DNA of 64,000 bases, taken from Chryseobacterium sp. CH21 (GTDB lineage: Bacteria > Bacteroidota > Bacteroidia > Flavobacteriales > Weeksellaceae). Shown piece by piece: positions 44,800-55,226 of the stretch; within the stretch, counting starts at the first letter, position 1; each line of letters opens with the position of its first letter. Location of the stretch: positions 146,889-210,888 of the forward strand of contig NZ_QICI01000019.1 in NCBI RefSeq assembly GCF_004119445.1. Reading direction: 5' to 3'. A program made the position numbers and the translations under genes. Under the pieces are notes generated by a model. It saw only the letters and a program-made list of their open reading frames with translations. It was not told the DNA's origin and made no database searches.

Positions 44800-47700
44800 T
44801 TAGTTTTTATAGTTGTATTTCATCTCCTTCAACACTTTTCCGTCCATATTGATCACTTTTTCAAGTCGGCCTGCAGAATCATAGATATAGTTTTCTCTGA
44901 TTCCGGATGGTGGTGTGATGCTGCGAACTCCAATCAAAAGGTCGTACGTGTAGGTGGTGATTTGGTAGTTTGGTAAACTGTTTTTAAAGTTTTTTAAAGC
45001 ATCTAAAAGTGCTGTTTCATCATTATTGGCTCCTGCCTGCGCATCTGTATCCGAAGTGGAAACGATTGCTGAAGCTAAGCTTGATACCTGAGCATACGTT
45101 GCGCCTTCTATTTTGGCAATCGGCTGGGTATTATTATAGCCCCAAATAATCGCTAATGGAACTCCGTCTTTGGTGGTATATTGTTGTAGATTGCCTTTGC
45201 TGTCATACAAATCGTACGTTACCTCGGTCGATGGAGTGTTTTGTAAATCATACGACTTCACAGATAGCGGTAATACCAAACCAGATGATTTCGTATTGGC
45301 TTCCGATTGGTTGACAGGATAGATAGTTTCTGTTTTTCCTAATGTTTTTGTAACTACTCCAATGGTTTGCGCTGTGCTGGTTTCCAAAGGAATGCCTATC
45401 ATGTTTTTATCAATCATGAGCTGGTTGCCTTTTTCGTGGGCGTAGCTGTATGATGTCTTTTGTATTGAACCATCGGAAAAATCAACGGCAAGTGAAGTTG
45501 GATTAAGATGTCTATAGAGATTATCATACGTATAATTAGAAATTTCTTCCTTGCTTTGATTACCAAAATAACGTGTTGTTTTCTGAGATTTAAGCTTCAC
45601 CCAAGATGAGTTTATTGAATACCTTTCATAATTGAATGCAGCTTTATAATAAGGAAATGTTGTTGGGGCGTCATACGTAATACTGATAAGGCTCAAAACA
45701 TAAGGCTGAACCGTAAGCTCGGGAGTTGAACTTACATAATCACTGGACTGTTCATTTAATTTGTAATCAAAATCATAGCCAAAATCCTGTTTCTCTAACA
45801 ATCTATTTGATGAATCATAAAACTCTTTTTTATTGATAATCCCCCTTGCATATTGATTATTTGCATAAGATAAAAATGAAACTCCTTCGTTGTTGAAATT
45901 AGAGGAAGGATAATTGGTAAAATAATCAATTGTTTTATATTTTTCTGCAGTCTGGCCGTTTTCTATTTCTGTAACAACCCTATTATAAGCAATAGGTTTT
46001 CCGTTGATTGTTGCGATGTTAAAGTTACCCGAGTTACTAATGATTAACCTTGAACACGAATTTCCATTCACTCCAAAAGGACTTGCTGTAACATAATAGT
46101 AATGTATTTTATCTCCGAAATATTCTCCTGATGTTCTATTATTTTCAGATAGATATTTATAATTCTGGATAAGTGTATTACTGTTGCCTGACTCTTTTTT
46201 TATGACTCTTTTTATTCTGATTCCTCCTATATTTTTATCATAATCTTTTAATTCATTTTCAATGTTGAACCATTCGAGATAAAGATTAGCATATTCTGAA
46301 TTAGGAATATTGCTTGATTTTCTGATTCTTACCTTATAACCTGATTGGGCAGGGAGTAAAAAATCATAGCTTCCTGTTATCAGAAATGTTTTTACCACGA
46401 TATTATTTGAGTTCAAAATCTCACCAATAAAATGAGCTCCTACGGGTAAACTTCCTGAGCCGTCATCACTTGGGTTCACGGTGGAATTAAACTCAACTTT
46501 GAAATTAATCTGATTTAATGTGGTTTGAGTATTCATCGTTTGAATGGCATCCGAATTTTGAACAAACAGCTCATTTCTATTTATCTTCTTTTCGTACCCA
46601 TTAAAATGATAACTATCATTTTCATATTCAAACTCCATAATGCCTCCTGTAGGGTATTTCATTTTTTTAAGCAATCCCTGTTTAGCAAAATTAATATTAG
46701 GCTCCTTATTATCTCCTAAACCATAAATCTGGTTGGCATACTCAACATATTCAATTCCTGTATTTGAATTTTGTCCGTTATAGAAACCCAAGTAATCTGT
46801 CGCATTTGAAAAACGATTAGCAAGAGGACTGTCTTCATTGTATTCGAATTGATATTTTTTATTTTCAAGAGTTTCTACTACTTCATTCAATTTTAGTCTT
46901 TTCATCAATGATGCGGTCTGATTAGAATAATTAAGCACATCAATTTGCTCAGTAGAAGTAAAATAGCTTTGATTAAACAGGTAATTTTGAATTACTCTTT
47001 GATTTTTATCCTTAATTTTTATATTACTTATCTTTTTCCCGTTAAGAATATCTTCTCTGTTATCATAATTAAAATCTATCTCACCATCAGGAAAAATTAT
47101 TTTTTTTAAAATAAATTCTTTTAAAACATCTGAATAGGTAGCGTACTGAGAATATTCATTCTGTGCCGAATCTCCACTGGTTGACTGACACCCCTGTACG
47201 GGATATGAAAAAATTTTTGTGTAATTACTTAGATATCCATAAGAAATCGGTTCATATTCAAAAGAAATTACTTTTCCAGAAGGATAAACAATACTCTGTA
47301 TAATGTAATCTGTGACTTGGATACTCTCAGGTGAAGATACACTTCCTCCCATATTGCGAACAGAATTTCCTGCTATAAAATTGTATACAACTCCTTTGTC
47401 ATCCGTAATCTTAAAAATATTTTCAATTTTTACTTTTTGATATGGAATTTGAATGATTTTTCCTGTATGGTCATAATGAAACTCTCCCGAAATTCCATTT
47501 ACAGAATAAGAAAATATATCAGGCTGTGTATCTCTTTTTGTGCTCGTTCTATCTAATGAGCCATTACTTTCATTAAATCCCGTTATCATAGCAGCCAAAG
47601 CATAATCATTGGATTGCATATCATTAGGAGTAAAACTTCCTTCTGCCATTGGGATATTAGGTATCCAGCCTCTGTCTTCCTCGCCAAATATCTGCTTGGA

Positions 47701-48000
47701 CAAAGATGTATTTCCGATGGATAATGACCATCCTAGACCTACTTTAGAGGCAATTTCTTTTACTTTTACTCCTGAAGCATGGTAATTTATTGTGATGGGA
47801 AAAATCTCTTTATCAACTTTGATATTATAAATAGGAATATTGGTGGTTGAAATCCCTGTATAAGTTGATGATGGCATATCCGTATGCTTGGAAATTTGAG
47901 CAGCATCGGGAGATTTTAAACTAATATCAAATTTTTTATCCTGAGCTAATGAAGTGTAATAAGCGCCAATAGCCAGAAGAAATAATATTTTTCTTTTCAT
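44800..48000 (-). CDS. Giant YD-repeat protein without RHS core
   Basis: A 1066-residue exported protein with a signal peptide ([20 protein letters not shown]). The N-terminal region ([40 protein letters not shown]) resembles the start of SpvB/TcB-like shells. A long beta-rich middle follows, with YD-type units near the C-terminus ([40 protein letters not shown]). There is no RHS core motif. It lies 5 bp upstream of the DUF6443/RHS gene and 10 bp after the T9SS propeller gene. The pair may form a split shell like TcB-TcC, which is inference. Confidence 0.78.
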   Translation of the reverse strand: MKRKILFLLAIGAYYTSLAQDKKFDISLKSPDAAQISKHTDMPSSTYTGISTTNIPIYNIKVDKEIFPITINYHASGVKVKEIASKVGLGWSLSIGNTSLSKQIFGEEDRGWIPNIPMAEGSFTPNDMQSNDYALAAMITGFNESNGSLDRTSTKRDTQPDIFSYSVNGISGEFHYDHTGKIIQIPYQKVKIENIFKITDDKGVVYNFIAGNSVRNMGGSVSSPESIQVTDYIIQSIVYPSGKVISFEYEPISYGYLSNYTKIFSYPVQGCQSTSGDSAQNEYSQYATYSDVLKEFILKKIIFPDGEIDFNYDNREDILNGKKISNIKIKDKNQRVIQNYLFNQSYFTSTEQIDVLNYSNQTASLMKRLKLNEVVETLENKKYQFEYNEDSPLANRFSNATDYLGFYNGQNSNTGIEYVEYANQIYGLGDNKEPNINFAKQGLLKKMKYPTGGIMEFEYENDSYHFNGYEKKINRNELFVQNSDAIQTMNTQTTLNQINFKVEFNSTVNPSDDGSGSLPVGAHFIGEILNSNNIVVKTFLITGSYDFLLPAQSGYKVRIRKSSNIPNSEYANLYLEWFNIENELKDYDKNIGGIRIKRVIKKESGNSNTLIQNYKYLSENNRTSGEYFGDKIHYYYVTASPFGVNGNSCSRLIISNSGNFNIATINGKPIAYNRVVTEIENGQTAEKYKTIDYFTNYPSSNFNNEGVSFLSYANNQYARGIINKKEFYDSSNRLLEKQDFGYDFDYKLNEQSSDYVSSTPELTVQPYVLSLISITYDAPTTFPYYKAAFNYERYSINSSWVKLKSQKTTRYFGNQSKEEISNYTYDNLYRHLNPTSLAVDFSDGSIQKTSYSYAHEKGNQLMIDKNMIGIPLETSTAQTIGVVTKTLGKTETIYPVNQSEANTKSSGLVLPLSVKSYDLQNTPSTEVTYDLYDSKGNLQQYTTKDGVPLAIIWGYNNTQPIAKIEGATYAQVSSLASAIVSTSDTDAQAGANNDETALLDALKNFKNSLPNYQITTYTYDLLIGVRSITPPSGIRENYIYDSAGRLEKVINMDGKVLKEMKYNYKN

Positions 48001-48010
48001 AATTTGTTTT

Positions 48011-49648
48011 TTACTTTTTAATCAATTTCGCGTTCGCTGTTTTATTCTCATCCGTCTTTATCGTCACCAGATAAGCTCCCTGAATGAGTGCTTGAGTATT
48101 AATCTTCGTCACTTTATTATTTGTTTTTATACTTTGAAGCTGTCTTCCGCTCATGTCATACAATAGGATATCAGCGTCCTTGAAATCAAAACCAATTTCT
48201 ACATAAGCATAATCTGAGACAGGGTTTGGATAGATTTTGATATCGTATTTTTCAATCAAATCATTAACCTGTTTGTCACCAAGCATTACAATCTTCCAGT
48301 TTTCTTTACCCAGTTCTTCTGCACTGGTTCCTGCCAAAACAATGGAACCGTCTCTGTTCAGTTTTAAATCAGAAAGTCTTTCTTCTTTTTGTCTGGATTC
48401 TCCTTTCACGTGTTTTCTCCACTGCTCATTGCCATTTTGATCTAAATATAACATCCAGAAAGTTTCATCATCAGTTTGTATTCTTCCTTCTGTTTGAGTA
48501 TAACCTCCAAGCAGAGTACCTTTAGACTTCTCGCTTCCATCTTCCAGCCTCCCGCTTACTACACTCATTCCCATCAAAATATCACGATTCTTGAAATTAT
48601 AGGATTTCTGCCACTGTTCATCACCTCTTTCATTTAAGGAAATTAACCAAAGATCTGTTCCTTCTTCAATTCCTACTGTTTTGTTCCCCGATCTCTCTGA
48701 TCTTGATTCTCCGCCAATGATAAATCCGTTTGAAGTTAAAGCCAAGGTTCTGATGTGATCATCACCCTTTCCTCCGAAATTCTTTTCCCATTCTACTTTT
48801 CCGGTTTTGTCCAATTTCACGATCCAGTAATCTCCTTCACCGAAGTTTTCAGTTTGTTTCGAGGTGCGGGTTACGGGATTCGAGTTTTGAGCGTTTGATA
48901 TGGAACCCGAACCTCGCATCTCGGAAGCTTTTTCAGAACCCGAAGCACGAACCTCGGAACTTCTTGAATACATTCCCAGCAATGCTCCGCCATCTTTTGT
49001 TGGAATCATCTTTTCAACTTCATCTAAACCTCTACCACCTAAAATTAATTGGGAGAGTTCTTTTCCGTCTTTGTCTAATCTTGTAATAAAGACATCTTTG
49101 GAGCCGTATCCTTTTGAAGAGTTCTGTATATTACCCGCAACGAAAAATCCTAAATCTGTCGTTTGAATGACAGCTCTTGCTTCTTCATCTGATGAACTTC
49201 CTAATGTTTTCTGCCATAATTCGTCTCCAAATTCATTGATTCTGATCAGCCAGATATCTGATCCTCCTTTGGCATCTTCTTTTTTATCCAGTCCTTTTCC
49301 AGAATAGGAAGTTCCGGCTAAAAGAAACCCTCCATCTTGAGTGGTAATAGTTGCGGATAAATAATCATGATTCTGTCCGGAAAAGTATTTTTCCCAGACT
49401 TCTTCTCCCTGTTGATTCAGTTTTACAAGGTGAAAATCATAACCGTTGTTTTGCTTACTTGCAGAAGTCTGCTGTTTATTACTCTGAATTGAGCTTCCTG
49501 TAATAAGATACTGTTGATCGATAGTTGTAGTAACCTGGCTTAAAAAATCCTGGGTAGAGGATTTGATGTCTTTTTGCCACACCACTTCCTGGGCAGATAA
49601 GCCCAAGACTGCGCATATAGTAAATGCACTGAGATAAAATTTTCTCAT
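48011..49648 (-). CDS. T9SS type A propeller protein heading the YD/RHS operon
   Basis: About 545 residues: signal peptide (MRKFYLSAFTICAVLGLSAQ), then beta-propeller blades with the recurrent phrases GGFLLAGTSYSGKG, DIWLIRINEFGDELWQKTLG and DVFITRLDKDGKELSQLILG. It closes with a type A sorting domain (IKIYPNPVSDYAYVEIG to KTANAKLIKK). I start at the ATG at 49648; the frame is open to 49705. Two loops are encoded by 7-bp-period DNA that resembles intergenic repeats (residues ~231-264 and ~365-374) and are Ser/Glu/Arg-rich. Function unknown; first gene of the four-gene unit. Confidence 0.85.
   Translation of the reverse strand: MRKFYLSAFTICAVLGLSAQEVVWQKDIKSSTQDFLSQVTTTIDQQYLITGSSIQSNKQQTSASKQNNGYDFHLVKLNQQGEEVWEKYFSGQNHDYLSATITTQDGGFLLAGTSYSGKGLDKKEDAKGGSDIWLIRINEFGDELWQKTLGSSSDEEARAVIQTTDLGFFVAGNIQNSSKGYGSKDVFITRLDKDGKELSQLILGGRGLDEVEKMIPTKDGGALLGMYSRSSEVRASGSEKASEMRGSGSISNAQNSNPVTRTSKQTENFGEGDYWIVKLDKTGKVEWEKNFGGKGDDHIRTLALTSNGFIIGGESRSERSGNKTVGIEEGTDLWLISLNERGDEQWQKSYNFKNRDILMGMSVVSGRLEDGSEKSKGTLLGGYTQTEGRIQTDDETFWMLYLDQNGNEQWRKHVKGESRQKEERLSDLKLNRDGSIVLAGTSAEELGKENWKIVMLGDKQVNDLIEKYDIKIYPNPVSDYAYVEIGFDFKDADILLYDMSGRQLQSIKTNNKVTKINTQALIQGAYLVTIKTDENKTANAKLIKK
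48527..48555 (-). repeat. Period-7 repeat inside the T9SS propeller gene (short)
   Basis: On the coding strand: GCGGGAG, GCTGGAA, GATGGAA, GCGAGAA. These are four heptamers in the style of the intergenic tract at 35426-35481, translated in frame as SGRLEDGSEK. Confidence 0.6.
48857..48957 (-). repeat. Period-7 repeat inside the T9SS propeller gene (long)
   Basis: Plus-strand heptamers TTTCGAG, GTGCGGG, TTACGGG, ATTCGAG, TTTTGAG (48857-48891), then AACCCGA, ACCTCGC, ATCTCGG (48904-48924) and AACCCGA, AGCACGA, ACCTCGG (48937-48957). The translated stretch includes EVRASGSEKASEMRGSGS, unlike any propeller blade, and is noticeably GC-richer than its surroundings. Confidence 0.7.
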
Positions 49649-50020
49649 TTTAATGTTGTTTTCTGAGTTAGTAATTAGCTTATTGAAGCTCCGCAAATTT
49701 AACACTTTTTAAGACGTGAAAAATGAATTAATGTGGTATACTTTAAATCATACTATCAATAATCAAATCTTCCTTATTTTATATTAAATTCATTTTATTA
49801 TCATGCAAAATTATCGCAGTAGAGCGACAAAACCTGTCGTATTAAAAATAAAAAGCGTAGACTGTAAAAGCAGTAAATTTATTTTTAATTAATAAACCAT
49901 ATCATACAAAATAGAATATTCATATTAATTTATAAATCATAAAAAACAATCTCTATACAATCTTTAATCATTTCATAATCAGCTATTGCTATGGCTTATT
50001 TTTATTAATAGGTTTACCAG
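49649..50020. other. AT-rich intergenic region between divergent genes
   Basis: 372 bp with promoters expected for both the T9SS/YD/RHS unit and the helix-hairpin-helix gene. I see only a weak CGACA/TGTCG hairpin at 49825-49839 and no coding frame. Confidence 0.4.
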
Positions 50021-51277
50021 ATGAGAAAAAACTATTACCGGAAATTGGCATTCATGGTCACATTACTGACCATTTTATTTGCCTATCAGAAGTACACCAG
50101 TCGGGGAAAAGCGCCTTTCCCTGATGTAAAGTTCATTTCAGACTCAATGTCCAGCAATCTATCAGATTTTGATCCTAATACATTAGATAAAGAACAATGG
50201 CAGAAACTCGGTTTTTCAGAGAAGCAAACTGCCACCATTCTTAAATACAAAGATATATTGGGTGGAAAATTTACATCAAAGGAGCAATTGAAAAAATGTT
50301 ATGCTATTTCTGAAAAGAAATTCAGTGAATTGGAATCTTTTATATTACTTCCTGAGATGGCTGGAGGAAATACATCAAAAGATTTTAATAAAATTGATAA
50401 AAAAGAACTTACTGTTGGAGGAAAATTCAATCCAGATCAGTTTTCTGCCAATGACTGGCTAAAAATGGGCTTCAGTGAAAGACAGACGGAAGCTATTTTA
50501 AAGTATAAAAACTATTTAGGAGGAAGCTTTATCAGTAAGGAAAAATTTAAAGAATGCTTTATTATTTCACCGGAAAACTACAGTAGACTTCAGTCTTACT
50601 TATTGTTACCAGAAAAGACTCCTGAAAATTTCAAAAATTTTGCAAAAAACAAGACGATTAAAACCCAAATACAATATCATACTTTTGACCCTAATCAAAT
50701 GGATATAGAGGGATGGAAAACACTTGGCTTTTCGGAAAAACAGAGTACCACCATCGTCAATTACCGTGATAGAAATTTGCGGGGAAGTTTTAAAAGTACT
50801 GAAGATCTGCAGAAATGTTTTGTGATTTCACCTGAGAAATTTCAGGAAATGAAACCTTATATCAGCCTTCAGGAAAAGCAACAGGAAAAAACCGATTTTT
50901 CAAAAACTGATCTCAATTTGATCACTTTCAGGCAGCTTATAGAATTTGGCCTGGATGAAAAAAGTGCTGGTTCAATCATTGGTTTCAGAAAGAAACTGGG
51001 AGGTTTTATGAATAAGCAGCAGATTTTAAGTACTTACAATATTGATCAAGATCTTGTTCAAAAACTGATTACAACAACACCTTTGAATACTTCAGGGGTT
51101 CCCCGGTATTCATTAGTTGAAGCTCCCGAAGACTGGCTCAAAAATCATCCCTATTTCAAATATTCTGCAGACAAAATTATTTTCTACAGAATCAGCAATC
51201 CTGATGATAAAAAAATATGGAAATTTTTAAAACTAAAACCAGAGTATGAAGAAAGAATGAGATTATACGTAAAATAA
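50021..51277 (+). CDS. Membrane-anchored protein with tandem helix-hairpin-helix modules
   Basis: A 418-residue protein with an N-terminal membrane anchor (KLAFMVTLLTILFAYQKY). Three close repeats follow, of the form FDPNTLDKEQWQKLGFSEKQ / YKDILGGKFTSKEQLKKCYA (starting ~50, ~137, ~222). A fourth more divergent repeat (TDLNLITFRQLIEFGLDEKS, ~295) and a C-terminal module (EDWLKNHPYFKYSADKIIFY) complete it. This is the ComEA-type helix-hairpin-helix architecture of Bacteroidetes. Such modules often bind DNA, but a role in uptake is not shown. No neighbours suggest a pathway. Confidence 0.85.
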   Translation: MRKNYYRKLAFMVTLLTILFAYQKYTSRGKAPFPDVKFISDSMSSNLSDFDPNTLDKEQWQKLGFSEKQTATILKYKDILGGKFTSKEQLKKCYAISEKKFSELESFILLPEMAGGNTSKDFNKIDKKELTVGGKFNPDQFSANDWLKMGFSERQTEAILKYKNYLGGSFISKEKFKECFIISPENYSRLQSYLLLPEKTPENFKNFAKNKTIKTQIQYHTFDPNQMDIEGWKTLGFSEKQSTTIVNYRDRNLRGSFKSTEDLQKCFVISPEKFQEMKPYISLQEKQQEKTDFSKTDLNLITFRQLIEFGLDEKSAGSIIGFRKKLGGFMNKQQILSTYNIDQDLVQKLITTTPLNTSGVPRYSLVEAPEDWLKNHPYFKYSADKIIFYRISNPDDKKIWKFLKLKPEYEERMRLYVK

Positions 51278-51355
51278 AAAAAGTCTAAAACCTATTTGGA
51301 TTTTAAATACAAAAATGCTTTGCTGAATATATTAAGAAACCAATTGATTTTACAC

Positions 51356-51384
51356 AAAAAAACTATTCCATTTTTGGAATAGCT
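51356..51384 (-). terminator. Terminator of the propeller lipoprotein gene
   Basis: CTATTCC / GGAATAG stem with an A/T loop and a strong U-tract on the minus strand. Confidence 0.75.
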
Positions 51385-51410
51385 TTCTAACTGAAATCTT
51401 ATACTAAATT

Positions 51411-52631
51411 TTAGTGATGCATATAATTGCTGGGACCATTGGTTCCTTCAATGGATTCGGGAATTATTCCATATTTATTTCGTAAATCTACTGTACCTAA
51501 TTTTTTTCCCGTATTGATATCAATTACACTAATCGTTCCGGAATTTAAGTTAGGGAGATCCAATAGATTATTCTGTACTGCCACAACATCTTTTCCAGAT
51601 TTGGTTTTAAAGAAAGCCATATGATGTGCTCCTTTATCAGCTTCAAAAGTTTTCAAAAGCTTTAACTGAGGAAGATTGCTTAAATCAAAGACCAGTACTT
51701 TTCCAGGATCTGCAAAACTCACATAAAGTTTATTTGAATCGTCAATATACATTTCGAGTGCCCAACCTAATCCTTGTGTACTTCCGTCAAAGATCTTGGT
51801 AAAAGCATCATATTTCTTGGTTGTAGTATTATAGGGAGCTATCCAGATATCTCCACCAAGCATCGTTGTAGAAAGTGCATATTGTGGAAATTTTCCACGC
51901 AGTAATAATACCTCAACAGGAGCAGATAGATCCGTTGGTGAATCTGCCACGTGATAAGTCTCTTTTAATTCATACGTATTTAAATCTAATAAAGTACAGC
52001 TATTGCCCATTCCGGTGGTAAGGTCCGGGTGAATGGTAGAAGTTACCATCATTAATCCTTTTTCTTCATTCACTGAAATACCATGTGGATACATTATGAA
52101 TCGATTAGGATTAGTTTGAATGGGTGCTTTAATGGTTTTAATAAGCTGATTATTAGTATTAAAAACACCTATACTTCCATCTTTTGGACCTCCTGCCCCA
52201 CCCATAAAGGTCATAAAATATCTTCCGTCATTAGTGAAAAAAATATTTTCACCTACGGTATTCTCACCGGTATCAATAGGAGTTGCACTTATTAATTGAG
52301 GTTGTCCGTTTTGATCTTCTCCCGTTTTTACTTCGTAGAGATAACTTCCTCCCAAAGCGGTGGTAAACATCTTTTTTGCATTTTGATTGTAATAAATATG
52401 ATGAGGCAATACACCAATACCCAATTCAAGCTTACTACTTATATTTCCAAAATTCGGAGCTTCTGGATCAAGTTCTATAACGGCAATTCCGTCTGGCAAT
52501 CCTTTTAAACTTCTGTAATCAATGTAAAACGAAGAATCGTGCGGATGATCCGGATTATGATTATCATTTTGACAACCTACCAAAACTACCGAAACAACAA
52601 ACAAAATAAGTAAATTAAAATTTGATTTCAT
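51411..52631 (-). CDS. Beta-propeller lipoprotein (YncE/selenium-binding-like)
   Basis: About 406 residues with a lipoprotein signal (MKSNFNLLILFVVSVVLVGC, lipobox LVGC). The body reads as a seven-bladed propeller: LPHHIYYNQNAKKMFTTALG, ENIFFTNDGRYFMTFMGG, YPHGISVNEEKGLMMVTST, GLGWALEMYIDDSNKLYVSF and KGAHHMAFFKTKSGKDVVAV. His-rich turns (HNPDHPHDSS after the Cys, PHHIY, PHGI, AHHMAF) could bind metal and recall selenium-binding-protein propellers. The family assignment is tentative. I start at the ATG at 52631; the frame is open to 52679. Confidence 0.78.
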   Translation of the reverse strand: MKSNFNLLILFVVSVVLVGCQNDNHNPDHPHDSSFYIDYRSLKGLPDGIAVIELDPEAPNFGNISSKLELGIGVLPHHIYYNQNAKKMFTTALGGSYLYEVKTGEDQNGQPQLISATPIDTGENTVGENIFFTNDGRYFMTFMGGAGGPKDGSIGVFNTNNQLIKTIKAPIQTNPNRFIMYPHGISVNEEKGLMMVTSTIHPDLTTGMGNSCTLLDLNTYELKETYHVADSPTDLSAPVEVLLLRGKFPQYALSTTMLGGDIWIAPYNTTTKKYDAFTKIFDGSTQGLGWALEMYIDDSNKLYVSFADPGKVLVFDLSNLPQLKLLKTFEADKGAHHMAFFKTKSGKDVVAVQNNLLDLPNLNSGTISVIDINTGKKLGTVDLRNKYGIIPESIEGTNGPSNYMHH

Positions 52632-52799
52632 GATTTTCACATTATGGTTATTAACACTATAAATATAATATATTTTCAATGGAAAATATAATATATTACA
52701 CTAAAGTGTGAAAAATAACTCAATAACTACAATTGAAAACCTTTTTCAGTTGTCTGTGTCTGAAAAATTAAAAAAGAACCGTTAAAATATTGATATGTT

Positions 52800-53522
52800 T
52801 TAGTCTATTGTTTTGCTGGAATCTGAAAGCAAGGTATTCAAAGCATTCATTTCATCTTCCGTAAGATCTCTCCATTTCCCGATTGGAAGATCAAGTTTAA
52901 TGTTCATGATGCGGATTCTTTTCAGTTTTTTCACTTCATATCCCAGATATTCACACATTCTTCTGATCTGTCTGTTGAGTCCTTGAGTAAGAATAATTCT
53001 GAAGTTCATTTCATCAATCTTCTCCACTTCACATTTTTTAGTCACAGTATCCAAAATAGGAACACCGTTTCTCATTTTTTCAAGAAATCTTGGGGTAATA
53101 GGCTTATCTACACGAACCAGATATTCTTTTTCGTGGTTATTACGGGCTCTCAGAATTTTATTGACAATATCACCGTCACTTGTTAAAAGAATAAGCCCTT
53201 CACTGGGTTTATCCAGTCTTCCGATAGGAAAAATTCTTTTCGGGTGGTTGATGTAATCTACAATATTATTTTTTTCGCGTTTGGTATCTGTAGTACATAC
53301 AATTCCTACAGGTTTATTAAAAGCAATATATACAGGTTTCTCCTGTGGTTCTCTGATGGGTTTTCCATCTACTTCTACCACATCTTCATCTGAAACTTTT
53401 GTTCCCAGTTCAGGAACTTTCCCGTTTATTTTGATTCTGCCTTCTTCCAAAAGTTTATCTGCCGCTCTTCTCGAACAGTATCCTACTTCGGATAAATATT
53501 TATTGATACGCGTTTTTTCCAT
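52800..53522 (-). CDS. rluF: 23S rRNA pseudouridine synthase (RluF-like, RsuA family)
   Basis: A 240-residue protein with an N-terminal S4 domain ([20 protein letters not shown]) and the RsuA-family catalytic block [20 protein letters not shown] (catalytic Asp ~103), then [20 protein letters not shown]. These match the RluF branch, which modifies U2604 of 23S rRNA. It is last in a same-strand run ftsX-DUF3098-uppP-truB-rluF. Confidence 0.9.
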   Translation of the reverse strand: MEKTRINKYLSEVGYCSRRAADKLLEEGRIKINGKVPELGTKVSDEDVVEVDGKPIREPQEKPVYIAFNKPVGIVCTTDTKREKNNIVDYINHPKRIFPIGRLDKPSEGLILLTSDGDIVNKILRARNNHEKEYLVRVDKPITPRFLEKMRNGVPILDTVTKKCEVEKIDEMNFRIILTQGLNRQIRRMCEYLGYEVKKLKRIRIMNIKLDLPIGKWRDLTEDEMNALNTLLSDSSKTID

Positions 53523-53576
53523 TAGTCTTTTCTGTAACAGGAATAATTTTTATTGCTAAACCGGGATGATTTTATT

Positions 53577-54275
53577 TTACAGACCTTCAAATCTGTACTC
53601 ATTATTCAAGAACTGATCTGTAGCATCTTCAATGGCATAGTCACCAATCTTGGTACGTCTTAGCTGTGTCAGATAAGCTCCTACTCCCAATTCCTGGCCA
53701 ATATCATGCGCCAGACTTCTGATGTAGGTTCCTTTTGAACATCCTACCATAAAACTCACCAAAGGAAAATCAATTTTGATATCCTTGATGTAATGGATCG
53801 TGGTTTTTCTTGCTTTCATCTCCACTTCTTCACCAGCTCTGGCAAGGTTGTAAGCTCTTTCTCCATCAATTTTGATAGCTGAATAAACAGGTGGTTTCTG
53901 TTCAATTTCTCCAACAAATTTCTCCAGAACTTCTATTACCTGTTCTTCAGTAATATGGGATATTTCCTGTTGAAGAATTTCAGGTTTTTCAGTATCATAA
54001 GATTCTGTTTGTACACCAATCTTAATTTCTGTCCAATATTCTTTGGGAGCATCCTGAATTTCAGGAATTTTCTTTGTGAATTTTCCACAGCAAACAATAA
54101 GAAGTCCTGTAGCTCTTGGATCTAAAGTCCCTGCATGTCCTATTTTAAATTTTTTAGGAAGATCAAATTCCCTTTTAAGTTTGTATTTCATTTTATTGAC
54201 AGCCTGGAAGGAAGTCCAGTCCAAAGGTTTGTCTAATAAAAAAATGTATCCTGATTTCAGTTCTTCAGCAGTCAT
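53577..54275 (-). CDS. truB: tRNA pseudouridine(55) synthase
   Basis: A 232-residue protein with the TruB signature: LLDKPLDWTSFQAVNKMK, KIGHAGTLDPRATGLLIVC (catalytic Asp ~52) and CSKGTYIRSLAHDIGQELG. It makes pseudouridine 55 in the T-loop. It lacks the C-terminal PUA domain of the E. coli enzyme, as usual for Bacteroidetes. 21 bp downstream of uppP. Confidence 0.95.
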   Translation of the reverse strand: MTAEELKSGYIFLLDKPLDWTSFQAVNKMKYKLKREFDLPKKFKIGHAGTLDPRATGLLIVCCGKFTKKIPEIQDAPKEYWTEIKIGVQTESYDTEKPEILQQEISHITEEQVIEVLEKFVGEIEQKPPVYSAIKIDGERAYNLARAGEEVEMKARKTTIHYIKDIKIDFPLVSFMVGCSKGTYIRSLAHDIGQELGVGAYLTQLRRTKIGDYAIEDATDQFLNNEYRFEGL

Positions 54276-54296
54276 GAATGAGTGTAATGTAATTTC

Positions 54297-55115
54297 TTAT
54301 TTAAAGAAATAAAAATAAATCAACAGGGCAATTCCAACAAAAATACGGTACCAGCCCCAAGGTTTGAATCCATATTTATTAAGCACTCCAATGAATGCTT
54401 TTATAGCAATAAGCGCCACAATAAATGCCACAATATTTCCAACCACAAAGATCATAATGTGATCCTGTGAAGCCATGATCATTTCATATCCTTTCTGTGG
54501 ATTGGGTGTTTCTTTCCCCCAGGTTTTCACAAAAACTGAGTAAACTGTTACCGCCAGCATCGTAGGTACAGCAAGAAAAAAAGAGAATTCTGCAGCAGCT
54601 TTTCTGGTAAGTCCCTGCGCCATCCCTCCAATGATAGAAGCGGCACTACGGCTTGTCCCCGGCATCATCGCAAGACACTGCCAGAAACCAATGGTAATAG
54701 CATTTCTTATGGTAATCCCTTTTTCATCATCAATTTTAGGGTTTTTAAACCATTTGTCTGCAAACAGTAAAACAACACCCCCCAAAACCAATACGGAAGA
54801 AATGGCAATCTGATTTCCAAGTACAGCTTCAATTTTATCGTCAAATAAATACCCTAGAACCAATGCTGGAACCACTGCAAAAGCCAGTTTAAAATAGAAT
54901 TGAATATTATTTAAGTCAAAAAACTTTTTCCAGTATGCTACAACAACAGATAAAATAGCTCCAAACTGAATAGACACCTGAAACATTTTTAAAAATTCTG
55001 TTTCTTCCAATCCCATAAGATTTGCGGTAAATCCCATGTGTGCGGTAGAAGAAATGGGAAGATATTCTGTTAACCCCTCTACAATGGCAATAATAATTGC
55101 TTTGATTAAATCCAT
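54297..55115 (-). CDS. uppP: Undecaprenyl-diphosphatase
   Basis: A 272-residue membrane protein beginning MDLIKAIIIAIVEGLTEYLP with the following ISSTAHM motif, a second motif PGTSRSAASIIGGMAQGLTR (~155) and about eight membrane segments. It recycles the C55 lipid carrier for peptidoglycan and O-antigen synthesis and gives bacitracin tolerance. The ATG at 55115 is the family start; upstream residues to 55172 are unsupported. Confidence 0.95.
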   Translation of the reverse strand: MDLIKAIIIAIVEGLTEYLPISSTAHMGFTANLMGLEETEFLKMFQVSIQFGAILSVVVAYWKKFFDLNNIQFYFKLAFAVVPALVLGYLFDDKIEAVLGNQIAISSVLVLGGVVLLFADKWFKNPKIDDEKGITIRNAITIGFWQCLAMMPGTSRSAASIIGGMAQGLTRKAAAEFSFFLAVPTMLAVTVYSVFVKTWGKETPNPQKGYEMIMASQDHIMIFVVGNIVAFIVALIAIKAFIGVLNKYGFKPWGWYRIFVGIALLIYFYFFK

Positions 55116-55226
55116 ATTCTTTTTAAAAATTAAAAAGATTAAAAATCTAAGAATATAAAAAGACTGGCTCATTGGCTTATATCTTTCAATTCTTAAATTT
55201 TTTAATCCTTAAATAAAATATTTCAC

